Source: Candidatus Krumholzibacteriia bacterium (GTDB lineage Bacteria > Krumholzibacteriota > Krumholzibacteriia > G020349025). From it: 64,000 nucleotides of DNA. This document shows, one piece after another, positions 50,955-59,169 of this stretch. Position 1 is the stretch's first letter, and the number at the start of each line of letters is the position of its first letter. Where the stretch lies: positions 26,859 through 90,858 of the forward strand of contig DASRJW010000097.1 of the NCBI GenBank assembly GCA_035649275.1. Reading direction: 5' to 3'. Under the pieces are notes generated by a model, which saw only the letters and a list, made by a program, of their open reading frames with translations, was not told the origin of the DNA and did no database searches. The translations under genes and the position numbers were made by a program.

Positions 50955-51953
50955 TCACCTCGATGGGGTTGCAGAGCAGTCGTCCAAGCGCAGGGCGTCC
51001 GTCATCGCGACGAGCACCTCGCGTGGTCCCTTGTAGGCTTCCCTGCTGTGTGCGGTCCGGATGTTGTCGACGAGCATCAGGTCGCCGGCCTGCCAGGGCT
51101 CGCGCGTGGTGTGCCGCGCGTAGACCTCGTTGACGGCCTGCACGATGTCCTCGCCGATCGGGTCCCCGTTGCCGAAGCAGGTGTTGAACGGCAGCCCGTC
51201 CACGCCGTACATCTCCACCAGGAACTCGCGCACCTCCGGTTCCAGCGTCCACTGGTTGAGGAAGGCGACCTGGTTGAACCAGCAGCTCTGACTGGTGCCC
51301 GGATGGCGCACGATGGCACGACGACGCTGCCTGGTGCGCAATCCACCGTTCGGTTGCCACTCGAACTCGATCTTGTGGGCGCGGCAGTAGCTCTCGATCG
51401 CACTACGGTCGCCGGTCCCGAACGCCTCGGCGTGAGACATCCCGATGTCCTCGTTATAGCTTCGCGTCAGCATCCAACCTTCGCGCTCGAACCTCGCCAC
51501 CAAGTCCGCCGGCAGCGCCTCGAGCACGGTCGGCGCGTCGGCCACGGCTGTGGCGCCGCCCTCGGTGGGCGCCGTGAGGCAGGCGAACAGCATGAGGCCG
51601 GGGACCTCGAAGAGGTAGCTCAGCTCGTGGTGCATGCACATGGGCTGGTTCGACGGCCAGGTCGAGGAGGAGTAGATGCCGTCGGCATAGACTTTGCGAG
51701 ACGCGAACGCCTCCTTCTCGATGATCAGGCCCGTTCCCAGGCGCTGGAAGACCGCACCGACTTGTGCCGCGTCACGAAGCCCGAGGCCGCGGACGAGAAC
51801 GGATCCGTGCTCGGTGACGACGGAGCGCAGCGCGACCCCGTACTCGGCCGCCCACCCCACCGCGTCCTCCGCGGCCTCGACGCAGAGAATCGGTGGCTTG
51901 CCGGACTGCAGCTCCAAGTCGAGCTGCGATGTCTGAGGGGATGAGGCTGACAT
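50955..51953 (-). CDS. Fe(II)/2-oxoglutarate-dependent oxygenase, TauD/SyrP-like
   Basis: A 332-residue jelly-roll oxygenase. Iron ligands are H108 and E110 in MCMHHELSY (an H-x-E version of H-x-D/E) and H302 in TAHSREAYKG; R311 in GPREVLV should hold 2-oxoglutarate. The L-S-Y lead and GGATAVADAPTVL are typical of SyrP-like tailoring enzymes, which hydroxylate amino acids on NRPS carrier domains; related DdaC of dapdiamide synthesis epoxidises a DAP-bound acyl group. Here the target could be DAP or the growing peptide. ATG 51953 has aaaggag; GTG 51956 is less likely. It lies 46 bases after the NRPS gene. Confidence 0.85.
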   Translation of the reverse strand: MSASSPQTSQLDLELQSGKPPILCVEAAEDAVGWAAEYGVALRSVVTEHGSVLVRGLGLRDAAQVGAVFQRLGTGLIIEKEAFASRKVYADGIYSSSTWPSNQPMCMHHELSYLFEVPGLMLFACLTAPTEGGATAVADAPTVLEALPADLVARFEREGWMLTRSYNEDIGMSHAEAFGTGDRSAIESYCRAHKIEFEWQPNGGLRTRQRRRAIVRHPGTSQSCWFNQVAFLNQWTLEPEVREFLVEMYGVDGLPFNTCFGNGDPIGEDIVQAVNEVYARHTTREPWQAGDLMLVDNIRTAHSREAYKGPREVLVAMTDALRLDDCSATPSR

Positions 51954-51999
51954 CACGAACTCCTTTCTGGTGACCGCGAGCTAGTGACCACGATGTGAG

Positions 52000-54900
52000 T
52001 CATTCGCTGCCGCGCAGCACGATCCGCGCTGCTTCCGCTGGACGAGTACGCAAGAAGTAATGGCCGCCCTCATCGAGGACGTGCACGTCGACCTGCTCCG
52101 CCAGGATGTGCCAGTCCCGATATCGTTGCGGCAGCTCCGACGTGGTCGGATCGTCGGCAGCGCCGATCACGGTGATTGGCGCCGACAGTTTCGCCGCCGG
52201 CGGGTTGTCCAGGATGTCCGCCAGATAACGGTGCGCGGATACGACGTCGTGCCGGTACGTGGCGCCGATGCGCTCGACCTGTCGCGTGTTCAGCTCCCCG
52301 AACTGCACCGGACCGTGGTTTCCGTGCAACGACGCAAAGATCTCGGCTTGGCTCCGACTGTTCAGCTCGGCGATGGCGGCACGCCGGTCGGCGGCGGTGC
52401 CCGGCAGCAGCGCGCCGATGAAGACGCGTTGCACCTCGACCCCTTTCTCCTGCAGCTTCCGGGCAGTCTCCAGGGCCAGCGCGGCGCCCGATGAGTGACC
52501 CCACAGCGAGACCCTGGTCAGGGCGCGCTCCGTGATCTCGTGGACGACCCGCTGGACCACCTCGTCCATCGGGGCGAGGGAGCCGTTGTCGGCACCCAGG
52601 TCGTGACCGGGCAGCTCGACCGCGAAGACCGGAAGCCCGCTATCCCGCAAAGCGAGCGCCATCGGTTGGAAGTTGACCGCGTTGCCGCCCGCGTAGGGGA
52701 AGCACACCAGAGCATTGCCCGAAGCTTTTTCCGTCTCCGACAGGTTCTGCAGCAGCCCGGAGTCCCCGGCGGAATCGCCGTCGACGAGCCGGGCAAGATC
52801 TGCCAACACCGGGTGACCCGTGAGATCCTTGAGGGTAACCGCATGGTCCAGCGCGATCACCAGCTTCACGGCCGAGAGCGAGGTGCCACCCCGGTCGAAG
52901 AAGTTGTGTCGCCGGTCCACCCGCTCGGGTGAGATGCCGAGGACCTTCGCCCAGGCGGCGGCAAGCCGCTTTTCAGTCTCCGTGCGGGGAGCTTCGCGAT
53001 CGCCCCCAGCGACGTCGAGCGCAGCGGCCAGTACCCGGAGGGCTTTCCGGTCGATCTTGCCGTTTGCGGTCAGCGGCAGGCTCTCCCGCCAGTGGAAGGC
53101 GGAGGGCACCATGTACTCCGGCAGGGACTCGCCCAGCAAGTCCTGAAGGAGGTCGATCTCGAGCCGTCGACCGGAGTAGAACGCCACCAGCTGCTTCGTT
53201 CGGTCGGCGCGCTCGACGACCACCACGGCGCCCTGTCGCACGCCGGCCAGACGCAGCAGGCTGTTTTCGATATCGCCGATCTCGATCCTGAAGCCGCGGA
53301 TCTTGACTTGGGCGTCGCGTCGGCCCAGGAACTCCAGCTTGCCATCCGGGCGCCACCGGCCATAGTCACCGCTGCGGTAGAGTCGTTCACCTTTGCGAAG
53401 CGGATCGTCCAGGAAAGCGACGCGTGTTCGCTCGGGGTCGTTGATGTAACCGCGACCGACACAGACCCCGGAGAAAACGATCTCTCCCGCTGCTCCCAGC
53501 GGCACGGGAGACAGGTGCTCGTCCACGACGTAGACGTGCACGTTGTTGATGGCGTGGCCGAGCGGAACCTGATTCCCTTCCGGTGCCCGGTCCATGACCT
53601 CGTGGTTCGTATCGTCCGACGTCTCTGTCAGCCCGTACGCGTTGACGAGCTTGATCCGAGGCTCGGCAGCGAACCAGCGCTGCACGAGCTCCTTGGTCAG
53701 CGCCTCGCCCGTGACCGAGACGCAGCGCAGATCGGCCAGTTCGCGCTGGTGCTCATCCAGAGTGGACAGCACGACCTCGAGGTACGACGGCACGACCTGT
53801 AGAACGTTGACTCTCTCCTCGACGATCTCGTCGACGAACTGCGGGACGTCGAGGATCACCTCCTGCTTGATGATCACGGTCCGGCCCCCTACCAGAACCG
53901 CGCTCAGCAACTGCCAGAGCGAGATGTCGAAGCACTGGGGGGCGATCTGGGCGACCGCCTGCCCTTCGCGAATCTCCAGGTCGTCGATTTTCGCGCAGAG
54001 GTGGTTCAGCAGGCCGGCGTGCTCGCACATCGCACCCTTGGGCTCACCGGTGGAGCCGGAGGTGAAGTAGATGTATGCGACTTGCCCCGGCGCGACATCG
54101 ATGCCGATGTTGTCGGGGCAGCCGTCCTCGCCGACCGCTTCGACAAGGATCGTGTGCACTCCGGGAAGCGTCGCGAGAGCCGCGTCGAGCGTGGCGTTGC
54201 TCCTGCGCTCGGTCATCACGAGCTTGCACTCGGCACGAGAGAGCATCGTCGCGATGCGGTCCGCCGGGAAATGCGGCTCGATGGGCAGGTAGACGCCCCC
54301 GGCCTTGAAGATCGCCAGCACGGCGGCCATCCAGTCCAGGCTGCGTTCGGTCACGACCGCCACTACTTCTTCTCGCCCCAGGCCCCGGTCCAACAAAGCG
54401 CGTCCCAGCCGGTTGGCCCGAGCGTTGAGCTCCGCGTAGGTCCACCGGTGGTCGCCGTGCACGGCTGCGACAGCGTTCGGATGGGCCCGAACGCGCTGCT
54501 CGAACAGCTCATGGGCGCGGCAGTCCGGAACTTCCCGTCGCGGGCCTGCGAGGCCTTCCAGCTGGAAGTGGAGTTCCTCGGCGGAGAGCAGGCTCTGCCG
54601 TCCATGCTCGGCCTCCGGGTCGACCGCGATGTGCTCGAGTACTGTGACGTGGTAGCCGGCGATCCGGGCCGCGGCCTCCGCATCCAGGGCATCCGTGCGG
54701 TACCGCAGTCGTAGAGCGAGCCGGTCGTCGTCACGCACTCCCACGCGCAGCACGACGTGGTCTACGAGATCTCCGTCCTCCATGGTGGGATCGAACACAA
54801 CCTCGAACGCGGGCTCGGTCAGGTGCAGCTCTCTCCGGAGATCGTCGAGCGGGAATTGCGCGTGGGAGAGCAGCTCCGCCTCGGCCGCCCGGGTGTCCAG

Positions 54901-55230
54901 GAGCAGTGTTCGCCACGAGCCGGCTCCGGTCGCCAGCCGACAGGGCAACGGTGAACCGGCCTTTGCGGCCACGTAACCGGTCGTCACCTGCTGCTCGCCG
55001 GAAAGCGCCGCCAGGACCCTGGCGTGTGCGGCGAGCAGGATCGAGCCGAGTGGCACCGAGAGCTCGTCTGCCAGCCGGCACAACGAGATCACCAGATCTT
55101 CCGGAAGTGTCGTCTCGTGCTCGGCCACGCCCTTGGCTCGATCGCTCGTCCAGCGCAGGATCGTCGTGAATCCGCCTGTCGCGAGCACGTTCCGCCAGTA
55201 CTCCCTGCTGGCGTCTGCTGCCACTCTCAT
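52000..55230 (-). CDS. NRPS: partial condensation domain - adenylation - carrier - thioesterase
   Basis: A 1076-residue single-module synthetase. Residues 10-205 equal only the C-terminal half of a condensation domain (YWRNVLA; then LLSHAQFPLDDLRREL); the H-H-x-x-x-D-G half is absent. Adenylation, about 240-735: AYIYFTSGSTGEPKGAM, FDISLWQ, NAYGLTETSDD, GRRDAQVKIRGFRIE, NGKIDRKAL. Aligned to GrsA the pocket reads D435 I436 W439 Q478 S505 T507 A531 D539 D540 K725; the two Asp suggest a basic side chain such as DAP. Carrier serine S784 in GGTSLSA; thioesterase S913 in GHSSG, D1026/1027, H1057. ATG 55230 overlaps the previous stop (ATGA) and has ggagg; the frame to 55353 is a read-up. Confidence 0.92.
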   Translation of the reverse strand: MRVAADASREYWRNVLATGGFTTILRWTSDRAKGVAEHETTLPEDLVISLCRLADELSVPLGSILLAAHARVLAALSGEQQVTTGYVAAKAGSPLPCRLATGAGSWRTLLLDTRAAEAELLSHAQFPLDDLRRELHLTEPAFEVVFDPTMEDGDLVDHVVLRVGVRDDDRLALRLRYRTDALDAEAAARIAGYHVTVLEHIAVDPEAEHGRQSLLSAEELHFQLEGLAGPRREVPDCRAHELFEQRVRAHPNAVAAVHGDHRWTYAELNARANRLGRALLDRGLGREEVVAVVTERSLDWMAAVLAIFKAGGVYLPIEPHFPADRIATMLSRAECKLVMTERRSNATLDAALATLPGVHTILVEAVGEDGCPDNIGIDVAPGQVAYIYFTSGSTGEPKGAMCEHAGLLNHLCAKIDDLEIREGQAVAQIAPQCFDISLWQLLSAVLVGGRTVIIKQEVILDVPQFVDEIVEERVNVLQVVPSYLEVVLSTLDEHQRELADLRCVSVTGEALTKELVQRWFAAEPRIKLVNAYGLTETSDDTNHEVMDRAPEGNQVPLGHAINNVHVYVVDEHLSPVPLGAAGEIVFSGVCVGRGYINDPERTRVAFLDDPLRKGERLYRSGDYGRWRPDGKLEFLGRRDAQVKIRGFRIEIGDIENSLLRLAGVRQGAVVVVERADRTKQLVAFYSGRRLEIDLLQDLLGESLPEYMVPSAFHWRESLPLTANGKIDRKALRVLAAALDVAGGDREAPRTETEKRLAAAWAKVLGISPERVDRRHNFFDRGGTSLSAVKLVIALDHAVTLKDLTGHPVLADLARLVDGDSAGDSGLLQNLSETEKASGNALVCFPYAGGNAVNFQPMALALRDSGLPVFAVELPGHDLGADNGSLAPMDEVVQRVVHEITERALTRVSLWGHSSGAALALETARKLQEKGVEVQRVFIGALLPGTAADRRAAIAELNSRSQAEIFASLHGNHGPVQFGELNTRQVERIGATYRHDVVSAHRYLADILDNPPAAKLSAPITVIGAADDPTTSELPQRYRDWHILAEQVDVHVLDEGGHYFLRTRPAEAARIVLRGSE

Positions 55231-57821
55231 ACTGGCTGACCTCCATTCGGCGCAGGCAATCCTATGGCCTGCGGCAAGAAACGCGCTGCTGCTGTACTTT
55301 GTGCATCTGCAGGATGCCTGTCTCGAAGCTCTCTGGCCGGGTTGTCTCCCCACTGGGTGTGAGGTGGGACCTCCTCACCCTTCATGAGAAACGCGTGCGG
55401 GCCGAGCTGTGCACCATCGCCCATCGTCACGCCGTAGTGGGCCCAGGCAAGGACGCCCAGCGTGCAGCCGGCACCGATCGTGATGTGGTCCGACTTGAAG
55501 CCGCCGTCCTCCTGTGAGTGCGACTGGATGATGGTTCCCATGTTGAGCGTGCAGTCATCCCCGATCGTGACCAGGGTCCGCTCGGTGACGTTGCAGCCGT
55601 CGTCGAAGACGCGCCGGCCGATCCGGACCCCGAGTAGGCGCCAGGCGAGGCTCTTGAGCGGGGTGCCATCGAACGGCATCAGCACCGAATTGATCACCAC
55701 CAGCTTCCAGTAGCGTTCGTGAGACCAGAAGGCCGGATCGTAGATCGAGCAGTTCCGGGGTTGCAGAGGCCGGAACAGCGTGTAAGCACGCTCTACCAAC
55801 GCGTAGTACAAGACCCGGAGCAGGATTCCGAGTTCTGCGGCCAGGGCGAGCGCCGTGGACGTGCCGAGCTCGTGAATGTGGTCCGCGGCAGTGATGGCGA
55901 GCAGGAGCATCCCGAAGGAATGGATCCAGTGCACCAGCACGAACAACCCCATGGACCCGAGGTTGTGTTTGTCCTTGGCTGCAAGCCGACGACGCAGATC
56001 GGCGGCGCTTTTCGGAGCCAGCTTGCTGTCACGCAGGACCGTTCGCGGAATCTCGAAGCTGGGCGAGCCCAGGAGTCCGATTCCCTCCCGCTGCTCGCCG
56101 TCGAGAGGAACCAGGACCTTCGTCCCGAGCAGGCAGTTGTCCCCCGTCTTGCCCTGAGACGGATAGGCAACGTTGTTGCCGAGGAAGTTGTCGGGACCGA
56201 TCGTCACGCGCGCCAGCCGGAACGACGTGCTCGAATAGTCGACGTTGATGACGGACAACCCGTCCGCGATCATGGTTCCACTGCCGATGCGCACCAGGAA
56301 AGGATTGTCGTGCTTGAAGTCCGAGCCGAAATTCGACCCGGTTTGGACGATCCGGCCAAGGTCGTACCCGATCCAGCGCAGGTAGTAGACGATATACGAG
56401 CTGTCCCCGAAGAGACCGAGGAAGTACCTGACGTTGGTGAGGCGGGTGATCGTCCGCTGTGCCCAGTAATGGAACCCGTAGAGCGGATAGACCTTGCCCG
56501 GGTCGAAGCCGAGATGGAGTAGGCGAGGCACAGTGGCCACGAAGACGAGCCCGAAGAGGGTGCTACCGAAGAACAGCGCCAGCGAGCCGACCAGCAAGGC
56601 GAGGTAGGGCGTCGTCGTGTCGATCGCCGAGTGAGTGGCGCTGGCGAAGCCGAATCGAGGGGCAACTGTCCAGAGCACCCGGTACAGGACGGCGCTCAAA
56701 GCCGGCAGCACGAGAACGATGAGCAGCAGCTCCGCGAGCGAGTAAACCACCCTTCTCAGGGTGCCGCAGGGGGCCGGGTCGACCGCTCGGTAGTCCACCG
56801 CGGTACGCTGCCGCGCCGGCGAGCCTTGCCGGTGCTCGCCGTCCGGCACGGACTGCCCGGCATGCAGCGACGAGGAATGGCCGATCTGCGCTCCGTCGCC
56901 CAGCGAGGTGTCGATGTCGAGCACCGTCATCTCGCCCACGAACGCGTTTCTCCCGATGCGGACCGAGCCCGTCTCGATCATACCGGCATGGGCCCGGTAG
57001 CACAGGAAGTACGAGTCCTTGCGGACGATCGCGTTGTCCCCGACCGTCAGAAGGTCAGTGCACACCGGCACATGGGTCGAAAGGATCAATGCGTTCCTGC
57101 CAATTCTCGCACCCAAGGCCCGCAGGTAGAGCGCGTAGACCGGTGTTCCGACGAACGCCACCACCGGGTTCATCCGAACGAGAAACTTGACGAACCAGAA
57201 GCGGACGTAGGCCAAGCTCCAGATCCGGATCCGCTGGGGCTTCCAACGCCCGATGAGCATCCACTTCGCCAGGATCGGAACCGAGGACAGGACCACGAAC
57301 CCCGCGCCGGAGGTCACAACCGACCGTAGGAAGACGTCGCCCAGGTGTGATCCGCCGAGAGTCCACGCGAAAGAGCGGATCAAAGCGCTGAGGACGAGAA
57401 ACGAATACCCCGTCCCGAGCAGGAACTGCAGCACCCCACAGAGGAAATGTTGTGCGTTGCAGACCGGCGTGGGACCCTCGACCGGTGGCGATGCGGGAGC
57501 AGGTGAGGAGACGGGAGCCACCTCGATGATCGACGCCGCCAGACTCCGGATCGTCGGGTTGGCGTAGACCTCCTTCATCGACACCGACGGCAGGTCCGCC
57601 CGCTTGCGGACACGGGCACAGAAGTGCGCCATGACCATGGAGTCCGCACCGAGTTCGTCGAAGAAGTGGCTGTCGACAGGCACTGGCTCCACGCGAAGCA
57701 CGCCGGCCAGGATCGCCGACAGGGCCTGCTCGACACCGATGGTCGTCGTGGCCGGCGACATGCTCACGCCGGCGGACGCCGCCGCCAGATCGGCACCGCC
57801 GGCCCCGCAGTGCAGATCCAC
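55227..57821 (-). CDS. carrier domain plus Pls-type membrane condensation region, lacking adenylation domain
   Basis: An 864-residue membrane protein. Residues 25-100 are a peptidyl carrier: FFDELGADSMVMAHF, serine S61. Then the layout follows epsilon-polylysine synthetase: membrane pair (about 125-190), left-handed beta-helix-like C1 (about 235-335, IGRNALILSTHVPVCTDLL), membrane pair (358-430), C2 (490-590, IGSGTMIADGLSVINVDYSS), membrane pair (622-675), C3 (730-830, IGDDCTLNMGTIIQSHSQED). This matches the NRPS terminal domain of Pls/PosA proteins (TIGR02353 type), but the N-terminal adenylation domain is missing. The GTG at 57821 shares one base with the stop of the PPTase gene and has ggagggcgaggg; TTG 57860 would lie inside that gene. 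Confidence 0.85.
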   Translation of the reverse strand: MDLHCGAGGADLAAASAGVSMSPATTTIGVEQALSAILAGVLRVEPVPVDSHFFDELGADSMVMAHFCARVRKRADLPSVSMKEVYANPTIRSLAASIIEVAPVSSPAPASPPVEGPTPVCNAQHFLCGVLQFLLGTGYSFLVLSALIRSFAWTLGGSHLGDVFLRSVVTSGAGFVVLSSVPILAKWMLIGRWKPQRIRIWSLAYVRFWFVKFLVRMNPVVAFVGTPVYALYLRALGARIGRNALILSTHVPVCTDLLTVGDNAIVRKDSYFLCYRAHAGMIETGSVRIGRNAFVGEMTVLDIDTSLGDGAQIGHSSSLHAGQSVPDGEHRQGSPARQRTAVDYRAVDPAPCGTLRRVVYSLAELLLIVLVLPALSAVLYRVLWTVAPRFGFASATHSAIDTTTPYLALLVGSLALFFGSTLFGLVFVATVPRLLHLGFDPGKVYPLYGFHYWAQRTITRLTNVRYFLGLFGDSSYIVYYLRWIGYDLGRIVQTGSNFGSDFKHDNPFLVRIGSGTMIADGLSVINVDYSSTSFRLARVTIGPDNFLGNNVAYPSQGKTGDNCLLGTKVLVPLDGEQREGIGLLGSPSFEIPRTVLRDSKLAPKSAADLRRRLAAKDKHNLGSMGLFVLVHWIHSFGMLLLAITAADHIHELGTSTALALAAELGILLRVLYYALVERAYTLFRPLQPRNCSIYDPAFWSHERYWKLVVINSVLMPFDGTPLKSLAWRLLGVRIGRRVFDDGCNVTERTLVTIGDDCTLNMGTIIQSHSQEDGGFKSDHITIGAGCTLGVLAWAHYGVTMGDGAQLGPHAFLMKGEEVPPHTQWGDNPARELRDRHPADAQSTAAARFLPQAIGLPAPNGGQPV

Positions 57822-58672
57822 TACCCTCGCCCTCCGAATCCAGAGGCTTCGCCCCTGCAATTGTCGCTGGGATCGCGGCGGCGGATCCCCATGGCGGGGA
57901 CCCTACGAAGGCAGGTGGTCGCGACGACGAGGCCGCGATCGACCACCCACTGCCCGCCGATGCGGACCCCGTGGGAGTCCGCAAGACCGGGTTCCCGAAC
58001 GAGCACATGCGCTTCGAAGGTGCCGCCGACGGACAACTCGACCGACAGGTCGGCGAAGTCCAGCCACCGCCGGGTCAGCGGAAACCACGTCTTGTACGCA
58101 GACTCTTTGGCGCAGAAGAAGATGCGGTCCCAGTGCAGGTCGGGGCGGGATTCGCTCAATGCCGAGAGCTGGGCCGATTCCTCCTCCCGCAGCATGAAGT
58201 CGAGCACCGCAGCGGGGACGGGCGCGTGCGGCTCGGCATCGATTCCGACGCCGAGCAGATCGTCGCATCGTGCAACGACGGCGGCGCGGTAGCCCGCGCA
58301 ATGGGTCATGCTACCGACGACGCCGACGGGCCACCGGGGTACGCCGTCTGCGTCGGAGAGGATCGGGACGGCCGTCACGCCGATCTTCCTGAGCGCTTCG
58401 CGGGCGCAGTACCGGACCGTGGCGAACTCGCGTCGGCGCTGGGTCACGGCGTTGGCCACCGCGGCGATCTCGACCGGAAACATGGTCGACAGTGGGACAT
58501 CCGAGAACATCTCGACGCACGCTGACACCGGCAACCGCATCCAGCCTACGAGACCGTCTTCACACCATGTGCTGCTGCGACAGGATTGCGTGCGACATTC
58601 GTCGTCGGCGATCGGCACGTAGAAGCTCGCTGCAACCGCACTCGTGACAGCCGTGCTCAGTGGCGACTGCAT
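57821..58672 (-). CDS. 4'-phosphopantetheinyl transferase (EntD/Sfp type)
   Basis: A 283-residue enzyme that loads phosphopantetheine from coenzyme A onto the serine of carrier domains. EntD-like features: QRRREFATVRYCAREALRKI, GVVGSMTHCAGYRAAVVA, the Mg2+ site in GVGIDAEPH (D-x-E), and the signature FFCAKESAYKTWFPL (K-E-x-x-Y-K). The C-terminal ~25 residues are Arg/Gly-rich. It is the first gene of the operon and would activate S61 of the membrane protein and S784 of the NRPS. ATG with aagga nine bases upstream. Confidence 0.92.
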   Translation of the reverse strand: MQSPLSTAVTSAVAASFYVPIADDECRTQSCRSSTWCEDGLVGWMRLPVSACVEMFSDVPLSTMFPVEIAAVANAVTQRRREFATVRYCAREALRKIGVTAVPILSDADGVPRWPVGVVGSMTHCAGYRAAVVARCDDLLGVGIDAEPHAPVPAAVLDFMLREEESAQLSALSESRPDLHWDRIFFCAKESAYKTWFPLTRRWLDFADLSVELSVGGTFEAHVLVREPGLADSHGVRIGGQWVVDRGLVVATTCLRRVPAMGIRRRDPSDNCRGEASGFGGRG

Positions 58673-58740
58673 TGTGACCGGATCCTTCGGCTACTTCAGA
58701 GTGCGGTCGGTCATCGGATACTCGGAGCGATGAATACGGC

Positions 58741-58769
58741 ATTCTAAAGTGGCCGTGCGTAAAAGTAAA
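58741..58769 (-). promoter_or_regulatory. sigma70-like promoter of the DAP/NRPS operon
   Basis: On the minus strand tttact (58769-58764) and tagaat (58746-58741) are exactly 17 bases apart, matching 4/6 and 5/6 consensus bases. Transcription would begin near 58734, about 60 bases before the first gene. The surrounding DNA is much more AT-rich than the operon. Confidence 0.6.
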
Positions 58770-59169
58770 CGTCGGACTGTTCACAATGACTCGAGGATCG
58801 CTTCGCCGCACCATCAGAGCCCTGAGTGAAAAACCCCAATTAAAGATTGTGTAGAGGAAAACCCCGATGATGCATTCGATGGTTTACCGGATCGGTGCTG
58901 CTGCATTGAGACAATCGACGCTTCGGAGTTTTCACAGTTTTTGTAAAGGACGGTCGGCAGCGGACGAAAACTCGATCGACAATGCCGTCACCGACAGTCT
59001 CTTCGGTCTCTACAACACCGAGGCATCCCGCCGGGGCCATGGAGAAGCCTCGATGCGGTCGAGGTTCCGCGAATGAGTCGACTGGTTCCAGACGCAGAAC
59101 TTGGCCGGGAGCGGGACGCGGCTCAGGGTGCGGGGCGCTCGTAACACCCGTCGATCCCGGGCGAGCGGA
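58770..59169. other. intergenic region without recognisable gene
   Basis: About 400 bases between the operon promoter and the end of serC. Composition is mixed, with AT-rich patches near 58800-58960. Short open frames on both strands lack ribosome sites and recognisable motifs. No hairpin with T-tract is evident that would isolate serC transcripts from the operon, so read-through from serC is possible. Confidence 0.55.
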
